A stretch of 64,000 nt of DNA from Pedobacter sp. BS3 (GCF_008274585.1 NZ_VTRT01000001.1:434001-498000), one strand, 5' to 3'; numbered from the stretch's first letter, positions 32,632 to 42,072 are shown. Notes: a model not told the origin generated them from the letters alone. Made by a program: numbers and translations.

Positions 32632-34155
32632 ATGTCAGATCAGAAGAGAGTGCGTGTTCGTTTTGCGCCCAGTCCAACCGGCGGATTGCACTTAGGCGGT
32701 GTACGCACCGTGCTATTTAATTACCTTTTTGCCCGTCATCACCAGGGCGATTTTATTTTACGTATTGAAGATACCGACCAAACCCGCTATGTAGAAGGGG
32801 CCGAACAATATATCCTGGATTGTTTAAGCTGGTGCGGACTTATTCCCGATGAAAGGCCGCAATCAGGGGGCGAATATGGCCCATACCGCCAGAGCGAACG
32901 CAAGCACCTGTATGCACAATATGCCAAACAATTAATAGATAACGGCCATGCGTACTACGCATTTGATACACCTGCCGAACTGGAACAAATGCGTAACAGT
33001 GTTGCTAATTTCCGTTATGATCATAGCAGCCGCACACAGTTAAGAAATTCATTAACGCTTTCCGCAGATGAGGTTAGCCGCTTATTGGAGGGCGATACAC
33101 CTTATGTGGTGCGTATCAAAATGCCCGAAGACCAGGTTGTTTCTTTTACTGATGCCATACGTGGCGAAATAACTTTCGAAACCTCGCAGGTTGATGACAA
33201 AGTACTGCTCAAGGCCGATGGCATGCCCACTTACCATCTTGCCGTAGTGGTTGACGATTACCTGATGAAGATAACACACGCCTTTCGTGGCGAAGAGTGG
33301 CTGCCATCTGCACCGGTACACCTGTTATTGTGGGAATACCTGGGCTGGAAAGATGCCATGCCGCAATGGGCGCATTTACCGCTGATATTAAAACCCGACG
33401 GCCACGGCAAGCTCAGCAAACGTGACGGCGACCGCCTCGGATTCCCGGTTTATGCCATGAACTGGCTCGATCCGCGAACCGGGGAGCTCACCAAAGGTTT
33501 CCGCGAACTGGGTTTTTTGCCGCAGGCATTTGTGAATATGCTGGCCATGCTGGGCTGGAACGATGGCACCGACCAGGAGATTTTCACCCTGGAAGAGCTC
33601 ATTGAAAAATTTTCGCTGGATCGCGTAAGCAAGGCAGGCGCCAAGTTTGATTTCGAGAAGGCCAAATGGTTCAATGCCGAGTGGATAAAACGCCTGCCGG
33701 TTGATGAATTATTACCCGCGGTAAAAAACGTTTTGGCCCAACATAATGTTACACACACAAACGATGCTTACATAGAGCAGGTGCTCCGCTTAGTGCACGA
33801 CAGGCTTACATTCATCAACGATTTCTGGCAACAGGCGTCTTTCTTTTTTGTTGCACCACAACAATATGACCTGGATGCCGTTAAGCCCAGGTGGAGCGAA
33901 CAAAAAACAGCATACTTTAATAAGCTGGCAACTTGCTTTGAAGCGTTGCAAAGCTGGGATGCTGCCGGACTGGAAACCGTATTCAAAGAGCTTGCCGCCG
34001 AAGATAACCTGAAAACCGGAGAGGTGATGCTGCCTTTCCGCATTATGCTGGTTGGCGGAAAGTTCGGGCCGCAGGTTTTTGATATTGCAGCGCTGTTGGG
34101 TAAAAACAAAACATTAGACCGGATTGCTAAAGCCTTAACCCTGATCAGGGAATAA
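32632..34155 (+). CDS. gltX: Glutamyl-tRNA synthetase
   Basis: The 507-residue class I synthetase charges tRNA-Glu. The HIGH-type motif is APSPTGGLHLGG and the KMSKS-type motif is KLSKRDGD (about residue 262). The anticodon-binding helical domain follows. Length is typical. A perfect -7 element TATCTTTG at 32599-32606 precedes the start by 25 bp, with the degenerate tandem repeat just upstream of it. Confidence 0.98.
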   Translation: MSDQKRVRVRFAPSPTGGLHLGGVRTVLFNYLFARHHQGDFILRIEDTDQTRYVEGAEQYILDCLSWCGLIPDERPQSGGEYGPYRQSERKHLYAQYAKQLIDNGHAYYAFDTPAELEQMRNSVANFRYDHSSRTQLRNSLTLSADEVSRLLEGDTPYVVRIKMPEDQVVSFTDAIRGEITFETSQVDDKVLLKADGMPTYHLAVVVDDYLMKITHAFRGEEWLPSAPVHLLLWEYLGWKDAMPQWAHLPLILKPDGHGKLSKRDGDRLGFPVYAMNWLDPRTGELTKGFRELGFLPQAFVNMLAMLGWNDGTDQEIFTLEELIEKFSLDRVSKAGAKFDFEKAKWFNAEWIKRLPVDELLPAVKNVLAQHNVTHTNDAYIEQVLRLVHDRLTFINDFWQQASFFFVAPQQYDLDAVKPRWSEQKTAYFNKLATCFEALQSWDAAGLETVFKELAAEDNLKTGEVMLPFRIMLVGGKFGPQVFDIAALLGKNKTLDRIAKALTLIRE

Positions 34156-34211
34156 GGTTGTTTATGGTGAGCTTGCACAGATAACTGGATTTTTAATATA
34201 TTCACGTATAT

Positions 34212-35432
34212 ATGAAGCGTTTAATTATCGTAACCCTACTGGGTTGCCTGCAGCTTACCCGTTTACAGGCCGAAACTATAAAAACCGGCGTACTGGTTAT
34301 TAATGGCAACGCCAGCGGCGTAGCAGCGGCTATACAGTCGGCCAGATCAGGTGCCAAAACCATACTGGTAGAATCTACCGGTAAGTTAGGAACCGGTATC
34401 TCCAAAGCCGAGAATATATATCCGGCAGGACTTTATCCCGAGTTTATCAAACAGGCCAAAGCAGTAACCAAAGACAGCCTGCTTACTCACCTGGATGAAG
34501 CAGCCGTTGCCCGCGTAATAAAAAGCATCACCGATACCGTCAAAAATCTTACGGTAAAATTGAATACCAGCATTGCATCGGTTAAAAAGAACGGTAAAGG
34601 CTGGATGATCAGGCTGGCCAGCGGAACTTATATTAAAACCGATGTTGTGGTAGATGCTACCGCCGATCATCGCATTATCAAATCAGCCGGAGCTAATGTT
34701 GATAGTACGCTTATCCGCACACAAACGGTTGTTCCGCCTTTCAGTAATGAGCTTTACAGAACCAGCGTAGCCATTGGAGCTGCCAGTAACCAACCGTATG
34801 TTGTACCGCTGGGAGCGCTGATAATTACAAATGCCAGCAACCTGTTAACCACAGGAAACGTGAACGTTTCAACACCCGATGCTATGTTTGCCGGGCAGGC
34901 AGCCGGCGCTTCGGCAGCATTTTGCGCTTTCTTTAAAAAAACAACCAAAGAGCTGGATGTTCGCCTGATACAGGGCGAGTTGCTGAACTACAGATCCATG
35001 CTGGTTCCTTATGCCGATATTTTACCGTCGGACACCAACTATATAGCCATACAGCATATCGGCCTTACGGGATTAATTCCTTTACAGTACCAAAATAACA
35101 AGCTGCTTTTTTCGCCCGACAGCCCTGTAACCATTGCCGATATTAAGCCCACCATGAAAGCCTATTATTCACGCAGCCAGATCTGGTTCCTGGATAAAAA
35201 AGACGAACAGCAGCTCACCCTGGCCGATGTGTTAAGCCTGATCAAATACTCGGCCAGCCGGGGCGAAGAGCTAAACCGCGAAGTTGAACAAGGCTGGAAA
35301 GATTCATTTGCATTTACCGGCAAGTTCGATCTCAAAAAGAATATCACACGCCGCGAATTTGCCGTATTGGCCGATACTTATCTGAAACCCTTTAGCCGGG
35401 CTGTAAACCACAAAGGAATATTGATCAATTAA
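34212..35432 (+). CDS. Secreted FAD-dependent oxidoreductase
   Basis: The 406-residue protein has a signal peptide (about 1-20, ending LQAE) and a Rossmann-type FAD site, VLVINGNASGVAAAIQSARSGAKTILVE, in which the usual GxGxxG is GNASG. DVVVDATADHRIIKSAG is the typical ATG-like second FAD motif. This fits the FAD_oxidored (PF12831-like) group common in periplasmic or cell-surface proteins of this phylum; the substrate is unknown. It starts 56 bp after gltX but is probably unrelated in function. Confidence 0.85.
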   Translation: MKRLIIVTLLGCLQLTRLQAETIKTGVLVINGNASGVAAAIQSARSGAKTILVESTGKLGTGISKAENIYPAGLYPEFIKQAKAVTKDSLLTHLDEAAVARVIKSITDTVKNLTVKLNTSIASVKKNGKGWMIRLASGTYIKTDVVVDATADHRIIKSAGANVDSTLIRTQTVVPPFSNELYRTSVAIGAASNQPYVVPLGALIITNASNLLTTGNVNVSTPDAMFAGQAAGASAAFCAFFKKTTKELDVRLIQGELLNYRSMLVPYADILPSDTNYIAIQHIGLTGLIPLQYQNNKLLFSPDSPVTIADIKPTMKAYYSRSQIWFLDKKDEQQLTLADVLSLIKYSASRGEELNREVEQGWKDSFAFTGKFDLKKNITRREFAVLADTYLKPFSRAVNHKGILIN

Positions 35433-35560
35433 ATAAATTTAATGATTCTATAGTTTTAATCTATATACCTATCAATAAAAAGAATAGGGATTTTCTGTTA
35501 TTGGTTAGCTAAAAACTAAGAATAGCCGTACCTTTACATCAGAAAAAAATAAAGACGATT

Positions 35561-36106
35561 ATGATAACTATAGGAGAAAAATTTCCGGCATTTTCTAAGA
35601 CTGCCGTTGTAAGCCTCGAAAAAGGAAAAGAGTTTGAGACCATCACCTCAGATTACCTGGTAAATGACGATAACGTATGGACCGTATTCTTTTGGTGGCC
35701 GAAAGACTTTACATTTGTTTGCCCTACCGAAATTGCTGAGTTCAATAAAGCTTATGGCGAATTTCGCGACCGTGATGCCCGTGTAATCGGAGCTTCTACC
35801 GACTCTGAATTTGTTCACCTGGCATGGCGCAACAACCACGATGATCTTCGTGAATTAAAATTCCCGATGCTGGCCGATACTTCAAAGTCACTGGCTGAAG
35901 ATCTGGGGATCTTAGAACCAACTGAAAAGATTGCTTACCGTGCAACATTCATCATTGATCCTCAGGGAATTGTACGCTGGGTATGTGTTAACGACTTAAA
36001 TGTTGGCCGTAATGTAAAAGAGGTTTTACGTGTGTTAGACGGCTTACAAACTGACGAATTATGCCCTTGTAACTGGGAAAAAGGTCAGGCAACACTGAGC
36101 GTTTAA
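35561..36106 (+). CDS. ahpC: AhpC-type peroxiredoxin
   Basis: The 181-residue protein reduces hydrogen peroxide and organic peroxides. The peroxidatic cysteine is Cys54 in FVCPTE; Cys168 and Cys170 in CPCNWEKG are candidate resolving cysteines. No AhpF flavoprotein follows; instead a small hairpin and then an AhpD-type protein, the arrangement used by mycobacteria, where AhpD recycles AhpC. A -7-like TACCTTTA sits at about 35529-35536. Confidence 0.93.
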   Translation: MITIGEKFPAFSKTAVVSLEKGKEFETITSDYLVNDDNVWTVFFWWPKDFTFVCPTEIAEFNKAYGEFRDRDARVIGASTDSEFVHLAWRNNHDDLRELKFPMLADTSKSLAEDLGILEPTEKIAYRATFIIDPQGIVRWVCVNDLNVGRNVKEVLRVLDGLQTDELCPCNWEKGQATLSV

Positions 36107-36130
36107 TTAAATAGAATAAATCACTGATGT

Positions 36131-36160
36131 CAAATCCTCGCCCTGGCGGGGATTTGCTTT
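36131..36160 (+). terminator. Hairpin between ahpC and ahpD
   Basis: CAAATCCTCGC and GCGGGGATTTG (36131-36156) pair with one G-U and a 4-nt loop, followed by CTTT. It is a weak terminator or processing site that could lower ahpD expression. Confidence 0.5.
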
Positions 36161-36174
36161 AAAAGGACCATATT

Positions 36175-36759
36175 ATGAGCGAAACTACAGAAGTAATTAA
36201 TGAGCTGCTGACAGGCTTTGGCTTAAATGATAGCTACCGTACATCAAGCCTGGAACTGCTCGAAGCCGGAGAATCGCGTTACCTGCGTGATCTGAAAGTA
36301 AACTTTAACAGCATATTAACTTCAGAGCATTTATCGGCCAAAGAGATTGCGCTTATCGCGATAAGCGTTTCGGTGAATAACCACAACAAGCCACTCATTG
36401 CATATTTTACGCAAATGGCGCAGCAAAATGAGGCTACCGCCGAAGAAATTGCCGAAGCCACAGCCTGCGCATCACTGTTATCATCCAACAATATTTTTTA
36501 CCGTTTCAGGCATTTTACACAAAAAGAAAAATATAGCCAGATACCGGCACGCATCCGCATGCAGATCATGGTGAAGCCGGTAACCGGTAAAGAATTTTTT
36601 GAGCTGATGAGCCTGGCCGTTTCGGCAGTGAACGGCTGCGAAATGTGTGTCAATGCACACGAAGATTCGCTGATCAAGCTGGGTACTACCGAAGAACGTA
36701 TTTTTGATACTGTACGCATCGCCTCACTGATCACAGCTACCGGAAAGATCATTTTTTAA
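36175..36759 (+). CDS. AhpD-like alkylhydroperoxidase (carboxymuconolactone decarboxylase fold)
   Basis: The 194-residue protein has the redox motif NGCEMCVNAHEDSL with Cys155, Cys158 and His162, spaced as in mycobacterial AhpD (C-x2-C-x3-H), and upstream acidic residues for the proton relay. It is predicted to reduce AhpC using lipoamide or lipoyl proteins. It lies 68 bp after ahpC, separated only by a weak hairpin, and ends in a strong terminator, so both are likely one operon. Confidence 0.88.
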   Translation: MSETTEVINELLTGFGLNDSYRTSSLELLEAGESRYLRDLKVNFNSILTSEHLSAKEIALIAISVSVNNHNKPLIAYFTQMAQQNEATAEEIAEATACASLLSSNNIFYRFRHFTQKEKYSQIPARIRMQIMVKPVTGKEFFELMSLAVSAVNGCEMCVNAHEDSLIKLGTTEERIFDTVRIASLITATGKIIF

Positions 36760-36771
36760 ATTAACAAGTAT

Positions 36772-36816
36772 AAAAGCATCCGAAGTTTAATTTACAGGAA
36801 CTTCGGATGCTTTTTT
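36772..36816 (+). terminator. Terminator of the ahpC-ahpD operon
   Basis: AAAAGCATCCGAAGTT and AACTTCGGATGCTTTT form a perfect 16-bp stem ending in a T6 run (36811-36816). Confidence 0.9.
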
Positions 36817-36847
36817 GTTACAGTTATTTATATACCGACCGGCTTTA

Positions 36848-38467
36848 CTAAACCTGCGATTTTAAGGTATCCTTTAATCCAGTACTAGCCTTCTCACCTT
36901 TTCCGTTCGACTTTTTCGTACTTTTTACTGCCGGTTTACCAGCATCCGGAGCTTTCAATATAAGTTTATAATCTCCTGCTTCTAACACTTCAAAACCTAT
37001 CTGTCCATTTTTGTTCACGGTTAGGTTTGTAAAGTTTCCTCCGGGATTTTTACCGCCTTTCACTACAATACCGCCAATAGGCTGCCCCGGTCTGGCCATT
37101 GAAGCATCCTGGCTCCGTTTAACCCCTTTTTCGTTAATACTCTTTCCCTGCGGCTCATTTTTGCGCCCACCGGTGTACGTTCTTTTTTCTCCATCTACGG
37201 CATCCTGCCTTTTAACTCCTTTTTCATTAATGCTTTTTTCTACAGGCTGCTCCGGTATGCTGAGCTGGAAAAGATAGTTTCCGGCTTCCAGATTATTCAA
37301 TAGTATCTCTCCTTTGCTGTCAGATATAACCATAATGTTATTTCCCCCGGGATTTTTACCGCCTTTTACTACAATACCGCCGATAGGGCTTCCGGGCATG
37401 GCCCGTTTGGCAGGGTCATACAGTGGGTTGTCGCCTTTTGTCCCATTTCCTTTGTACAACGGGTTGTCACCCTCGTTTGCCGCTATTCCCTGAGCGACTT
37501 TCTCTCCAAAAGTCTTTCCCTGTGTTCGCTTTGGTGTAGTAACATTCATGGAAATGCGGCTTGCCGCATTAGTGGAATCAGGCGAATTTGTATTGTCAAC
37601 TCCCTGTGGCTTTATTAATTTTCCCGGTGCGGCATAAGAAGCCGATGCAGCACCTGCAGGTTTTGCCGGGCGTTTTTTCCCAATGGCCATTGTTATTCCG
37701 AAATTAAGCTTCATGATACGATACCTTTCGGTGCTGGTACTGCTTTCCCAGGTTCCCCGGGCAAGCTGACGGGGTTCGTACGTGTTTTTATCATTAAAGC
37801 CGCCCTCCGGAACCAGGAAATACGTTGTATGCTTTGTTTCAGGCCCTATGTCTATGGATGGGCTCAAAAAAAAGGAAAAGTTTGGGGCAAAGTCATACCC
37901 AATTTTTACCTGCGGCTTAACTACAAATCCATTGGTATTTTGCGGCTGTGTTTTTACCAGGTCTCTTTGCTGCGTTTGGCCGTTCATGGTTACGCTGCCA
38001 TTTTGCACATATCCTTTTTGCTTTACCTGCAGATACCCGGAGTTTATGGAAGGTGAAAAGTTAAGCTTTCCCAAAGCAATTCTTGCCTGAATACCAATCA
38101 GACCGGAAAAGCTTCCTGACATTGTTCCACCTGATTGGGAAGTAACTTCAACATTTCCTCCGTATACCTGATACCGGCTTGCTGCACCGGCATTATCTGG
38201 CGGGAGATTTCTGATACCGGTATAATTGCCGGAAATATTTACACCGAGTGTAAAACCGCTACCTTTTACACTGCCATCCCATCCTTTTCTATATAAAGAT
38301 ACAAATGCGTCGGCTTGTAAATTATAGCCATTACCCATTAAATGGGTTTTTGCAGCCTCAGATGTTTTGGATGATCCGGCTCCAAGGGATAGCCATAATT
38401 TGCTTTCCTGGGCAAAGCTGCTATGGGCCGGGATCAATATAATGCAGAGTATAAATCTTGTTTTCAT
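36848..38467 (-). CDS. Outer-membrane-type protein with duplicated C-terminal module
   Basis: The 539-residue protein has a signal peptide (about 1-20, ending SFAQE). Residues about 25-265 are Gly/Ser/aromatic-rich strands like an outer-membrane barrel. The C-terminal 270 residues hold internal repeats: GDNPLY twice, KSINEKGVKR twice, and PIGGIVVKGGKNPGGN twice, each of the last followed by a short strand block ending LEAGNYLFQL or LEAGDYKLIL (the latter like CarboxypepD_reg or CNA_B folds). The tail is Lys/Ser-rich. I recognise no named family. It may display these modules at the surface or bind a partner, which is inference. Confidence 0.8.
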   Translation of the reverse strand: MKTRFILCIILIPAHSSFAQESKLWLSLGAGSSKTSEAAKTHLMGNGYNLQADAFVSLYRKGWDGSVKGSGFTLGVNISGNYTGIRNLPPDNAGAASRYQVYGGNVEVTSQSGGTMSGSFSGLIGIQARIALGKLNFSPSINSGYLQVKQKGYVQNGSVTMNGQTQQRDLVKTQPQNTNGFVVKPQVKIGYDFAPNFSFFLSPSIDIGPETKHTTYFLVPEGGFNDKNTYEPRQLARGTWESSTSTERYRIMKLNFGITMAIGKKRPAKPAGAASASYAAPGKLIKPQGVDNTNSPDSTNAASRISMNVTTPKRTQGKTFGEKVAQGIAANEGDNPLYKGNGTKGDNPLYDPAKRAMPGSPIGGIVVKGGKNPGGNNIMVISDSKGEILLNNLEAGNYLFQLSIPEQPVEKSINEKGVKRQDAVDGEKRTYTGGRKNEPQGKSINEKGVKRSQDASMARPGQPIGGIVVKGGKNPGGNFTNLTVNKNGQIGFEVLEAGDYKLILKAPDAGKPAVKSTKKSNGKGEKASTGLKDTLKSQV

Positions 38468-38654
38468 GTGCTTCTATTTTGAGTTACAACTATATATCAG
38501 AACTTATATCGATTTGTTACCTGATAAGAAGCATTTTTCGTTGTTGGCCTCTTCTTGTTCGATTGACCGCCAACGTAAAAACCCAGATTCACATGATGCT
38601 TTTATGCTGAAATAAAAAAGAGGAAGTTCCGCAGCTTCAGCGAAAACCCTCCTA

Positions 38655-39092
38655 TTAAAGGCTTACCTTATGCAGCCAAAGCTGCTTGTCATCTGTAGTA
38701 TTACCTAAATAAAACAGCGTTGTTTTATCGGATGACAAATAAACCGGAAACTTATCATTAATTACATACTGCTTGTTGCCGGGATATACTATGGAGCCTG
38801 CCTTACCGTTCGTTATGGGCATATACTTCGGGTATTTATTTCCTTTTTTAGTGTACTCATACGTTGCCCATAAAACCGAGCCATCATTTAATACACTTAA
38901 TAGTTGCGGAGCCGAAGCCTTCTCGGAAGCCGGTTCTGTTTGCGGAAAAACATAATGTGCCTTTATATTTCCCTGAGCGTCTATAACGAAGCCATAATTA
39001 TCGCTCCGGCGGGGTTTCGTGTCTTCACGAAGCTTCCTTGATAGCTGGTATATGAATCTGTTGGGCCTTATAATCACCCGTTTGATGGGCAC
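38655..39092 (-). pseudogene. C-terminal fragment of a propeller-like protein fused to a REP-like element
   Basis: The open frame of 145 residues has two unlike parts. From about residue 31 (DNYGFVIDAQGNIKAHYVF) to the end it reads as normal protein with propeller-like repeats (LNDGSVLWATYEY, VYLSSDKTTLFYLGN). The first 30 residues come from a REP-like sequence with the hairpin TTCGTG-TCTT-CACGAA (39016-39031), which also occurs near 62540-62720. The upstream 39093-39220 shows no continuation. The likeliest reading is a gene whose 5' part was lost and replaced by repeat DNA. Confidence 0.6.
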
Positions 39093-39220
39093 TTCAGGGG
39101 AAAGGAATTACCGGCCGGAATAATAGATTTACGTGCGGGTTGCAAACCCTTAGGCGGAAGCATTAATCTTTTACGTTAGCTGATCTCAAAACCGGGAACA
39201 GGTTATGCGGTAACGGTTAT
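39093..39220. repeat. Repeat-like DNA upstream of the propeller fragment
   Basis: It contains GCGGGTTGCAAACCC (about 39134-39148), resembling the GCGTTTGCAAACGC palindrome at 62469-62486. There is no gene. Confidence 0.4.
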
Positions 39221-40186
39221 TTAACATGATACCCAGTACCAGCTCATGTGTACCTCGCTAATATTTCTAAGCGCCGAGGTTGTAATATCGTACGAATAGC
39301 TAAGATTAAGAAAATACCCGATATTTAAACCGGCCAGTACCGAATATGAATCGTTATTTCTGAAACTGCCGCCTACCCATACCTTATCCCGAAAGGCAAA
39401 CTTAAAATTAGCATCAATAGCCAGCGGAGCATTAAGCCAATAAGTAAGCAGCACCGAAGGGATAAGGGCTATTTCATCCGCCAGGAAAAACTTATATCCG
39501 GTTGTACCATAAAATACCGGTTTTTGATAGGGCAATATACTTTGCTGTCCGTTATCAGTAACAGCCCTGCTACCTAATAGCTGCTTTGCCGAAATTCCTA
39601 AAAAATACTGTGCGCTGTACAACCAAAGGCCTGCACCGATATCGGGCCTGATCCTGTTATTATAATCGGCAGATAATAAAGGATCTGATGTATCATCCAC
39701 TTTTACATGCTCCACATCCACACTTATAGACGATACGCCGCCGGAAATCCCAAATGCCAGGTTTACATCATTGCTTAAACCAATGTGGTAAGCGTAAGTG
39801 GCATTAATGGTTGTTTGATTGATTTGCCCGGCCTTATCATTTAAAATATAAAAGCCCACGCCGTGGTGCGGCTCTGCCCAAGAATAATTATTTACATACG
39901 ACCGGCTCATGGGATTGTCTCCCTCGCCGGGAAAAGAATTTATAGACGATCTGACAAAATCATTTCCTACCGGGGCGTGAATGGACACATATTGCGTAAC
40001 CGGAGCTCCCTCAATGCCTTTCCATTGATCGCGATAGCCCATTTTTATATCAATATAATTGTCAATGCCTGAAACCGCCGGATTTAATAAATAACTGTTA
40101 AATACGTAGTGTGTGGTTCGCAATCGCTCCTGGGCCCGCGTGTAAACACAGCTTATAATAAATACAAAACAGTAAAATGCTTTCAT
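39221..40186 (-). CDS. PorP/SprF-family outer-membrane protein
   Basis: From ATG 40186 the 321-residue protein has a signal peptide (MKAFYCFVFIISCVYTRAQE) and the family pattern HYVFNSYLLNPAVSGIDNYIDIKMGYRDQWKGIEGAPVTQY, then barrel strands with YSYDITTSALRNIS near the end. Relatives tether type IX-secreted adhesins such as SprB at the surface of gliding Bacteroidota. No SprB-like partner or other type IX gene is in this window, so it is an orphan copy here. Upstream codons to 40243 are open but precede the signal peptide. Confidence 0.92.
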   Translation of the reverse strand: MKAFYCFVFIISCVYTRAQERLRTTHYVFNSYLLNPAVSGIDNYIDIKMGYRDQWKGIEGAPVTQYVSIHAPVGNDFVRSSINSFPGEGDNPMSRSYVNNYSWAEPHHGVGFYILNDKAGQINQTTINATYAYHIGLSNDVNLAFGISGGVSSISVDVEHVKVDDTSDPLLSADYNNRIRPDIGAGLWLYSAQYFLGISAKQLLGSRAVTDNGQQSILPYQKPVFYGTTGYKFFLADEIALIPSVLLTYWLNAPLAIDANFKFAFRDKVWVGGSFRNNDSYSVLAGLNIGYFLNLSYSYDITTSALRNISEVHMSWYWVSC

Positions 40187-40364
40187 AGATGGATAAGCAT
40201 GCTCCAATTGTTTATCAATAATAGCATTATTTCTTAGAAACATGCTAATATTTTATTCACTCTGTTAAAATTTCGAATGATCTCACTAAAGGTCTATTGG
40301 CGTACAACAACTAAAAAAGTAATGAAAACGTTGCAAATTATTTTTTTAATACTTATCTTTAACC

Positions 40365-40506
40365 ATAAGGTTGACCGCCTTGGAACAACATAAAAATCTT
40401 TTATAAAACATTTAAAAACAAGTGTTTAGTTGGTTCAGGGTTACAGGTTTTTAATTGTTAATTTTTGAATAACCGTTGTATGGAGCTACAACGGTTATTC
40501 TTTTTT
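40365..40506 (+). ncRNA. Candidate small RNA of about 140 nt
   Basis: GTTG (40330-40333), a 20-bp spacer and TATCTTTA (40354-40361, one base off consensus) form a plausible promoter. About 100 nt later a perfect 14-bp stem with a 6-nt loop (40467-40500) is followed by T6. No plus-strand gene ends here, so the terminator needs another transcript. Sequence family unknown. Confidence 0.35.
40467..40506 (+). terminator. Strong hairpin plus T6
   Basis: GAATAACCGTTGTA and TACAACGGTTATTC pair perfectly around TGGAGC and are followed by TTTTTT on the plus strand. Read on the minus strand (after emrB) it is followed by CAAAAATTAAC, so it is a poor terminator for that operon. Confidence 0.75.
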
Positions 40507-40520
40507 AGTGCTGCTGGCTA

Positions 40521-42065
40521 TTAGTGTGCATCTACAGGCATACTAACATTCTTCTTAAACTTTTGCAGGTATAACAGCGGAATAGAGCATAACATAATTG
40601 CTCCGGCTACCCAATATGCATCGGTATAAGTAAGCAAAAGTGTTTGTTTAATTACAGTGCCCTCCATTGCTTTTGTTGCTATTTGCTGCGCATCCAGCAA
40701 TGAGTGACCTTTAGCCATAAAACTCTTAACCATCATGTTAAAACGCTCGGTAAAAGCCGGGTTGTAAGGGTTAATGTGCTCTAATAAGGTGCTGCGGTGA
40801 AATCCCTGCCTGATGTGTATCAGCGTAGTAAGTGCGGCAATACCGAATGAACCGCCCAGCTGGCGCATCATGTTATTCAAACCTGTTCCCTGGCCAATTT
40901 CTGCGCCACGTAAATCCTGGATGGCAAGCGTAGTAAGCGGCACAAAAAGCAGGGCCATACCGATACCCCGGATCACCAGTGGCCAGAAGAAATCGCTGGT
41001 ACCGGAAGATAGGGTGGACTTACTGAGCATGTGCGAGAATACAAAGAACAGGATCATTCCGGCCGTTGCCATAAACTGCGCCGGTATTCCCCGCTGAAGC
41101 ATCTTACCAATAAACGGCATCATCATAATGGTGACCAAACCGCCCGGGAACAGGATCTCGCCGGTTTGCTGTGCCGAGAATCCCAACAGGTTCTGGCAGA
41201 ATATCGGGAAAACGAAAACAGATCCATACAACCCGAAGCCCAGCACGAACGAGGTAAACATCCCCACACTAAAGCTACGGTGTCGCATAATTTTAAAGTT
41301 CACTATGGGATGATCTGTACTGAGCTCACGCCAGATAAATAAAATAACACCCAAAACAGCGCTTATGGTCAATACTGTAATGTACGGCGTAGCAAACCAG
41401 TCTTCAGATTCACCTTTTTCAAGCACGGTTTGCAAGCTGCCTACTGCGATGGCCAGCAACAAAATCCCCCACCAGTCAATAGACCCTTTGGTTGATTTTG
41501 GCGTTTCTTTTACAAACATGTAGGTAAAATAGGCGGCAATAGCACCTACCGGGATGTTCACATAAAATATCCAGGGCCATGAAAAGTGGTCGGTAATGTA
41601 ACCGCCAATAGTTGGCCCTACGGTTGGTCCTACTACGGCTCCCAAACCAAACAGGGCGGTGGCGGTTCCTACTTCTTCTGCAGGCCAGGTTTCTAATAAA
41701 ATAGCCTGTGCTGTGGATATTAAACCACCACCGGCAAGTCCCTGGAGGATACGGAACAATATCAGTTCTTCCAGGCTGGTGGCATTACCGCACAAAAAAG
41801 AGGCAATGGTAAATACAATAATGGATGTAAGAAAGTAGTTCTTACGTCCAAACCTGCTGCCCAGCCAGCCCGACATGGGCAATATAATTACGTTGGCTAC
41901 GGCGTAACCAGTGGTTATCCAGGCAATATCCTCAAGGGTAGCGCCCAGGTTCCCTTGAATTTGCGGCAGTGATACGTTAACAATGGTGGTATCAATAAGC
42001 TCTAACAGCGATGCTGTTATTACTGTAATGGTTATCACCCATTTCTTTAAACCTTTTTCGGCCAT
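40521..42065 (-). CDS. emrB: DHA2-family MFS multidrug efflux transporter
   Basis: The 514-residue protein has 14 predicted membrane helices with the DHA2 signatures ELIDTTIVNVSLPQIQGNLG (helix 1) and GWLGSRFGRKNYF (motif A), and LGAVVGPTVGPTIGGYI (motif C of antiporters). With EmrA and TolC it exports drugs by proton antiport across both membranes. It is the last gene of the tetR-tolC-emrA-emrB operon and starts 7 bp after emrA. Confidence 0.95.
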   Translation of the reverse strand: MAEKGLKKWVITITVITASLLELIDTTIVNVSLPQIQGNLGATLEDIAWITTGYAVANVIILPMSGWLGSRFGRKNYFLTSIIVFTIASFLCGNATSLEELILFRILQGLAGGGLISTAQAILLETWPAEEVGTATALFGLGAVVGPTVGPTIGGYITDHFSWPWIFYVNIPVGAIAAYFTYMFVKETPKSTKGSIDWWGILLLAIAVGSLQTVLEKGESEDWFATPYITVLTISAVLGVILFIWRELSTDHPIVNFKIMRHRSFSVGMFTSFVLGFGLYGSVFVFPIFCQNLLGFSAQQTGEILFPGGLVTIMMMPFIGKMLQRGIPAQFMATAGMILFFVFSHMLSKSTLSSGTSDFFWPLVIRGIGMALLFVPLTTLAIQDLRGAEIGQGTGLNNMMRQLGGSFGIAALTTLIHIRQGFHRSTLLEHINPYNPAFTERFNMMVKSFMAKGHSLLDAQQIATKAMEGTVIKQTLLLTYTDAYWVAGAIMLCSIPLLYLQKFKKNVSMPVDAH

Positions 42066-42072
42066 GATATAA

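Larger units (their letters stand above)
40187..40520. other. Non-coding gap between porP and emrB
   Basis: It holds no protein gene. It contains a plus-strand promoter-like pair (40330-40361) and a strong plus-strand terminator (40467-40506), treated as a possible small RNA. Confidence 0.5.

Noticed and set aside
37011-38090. Plus-strand frames inside the repeat-bearing outer-membrane gene
   Set aside because: They are shadows of a repetitive coding strand; the minus-strand frame has a signal peptide and an ordered domain layout.
40467-40506. Terminator of emrB
   Set aside because: The hairpin is well placed after emrB, but on that strand it is followed by CAAAAATTAAC rather than a U run, so I orient it to the plus strand.
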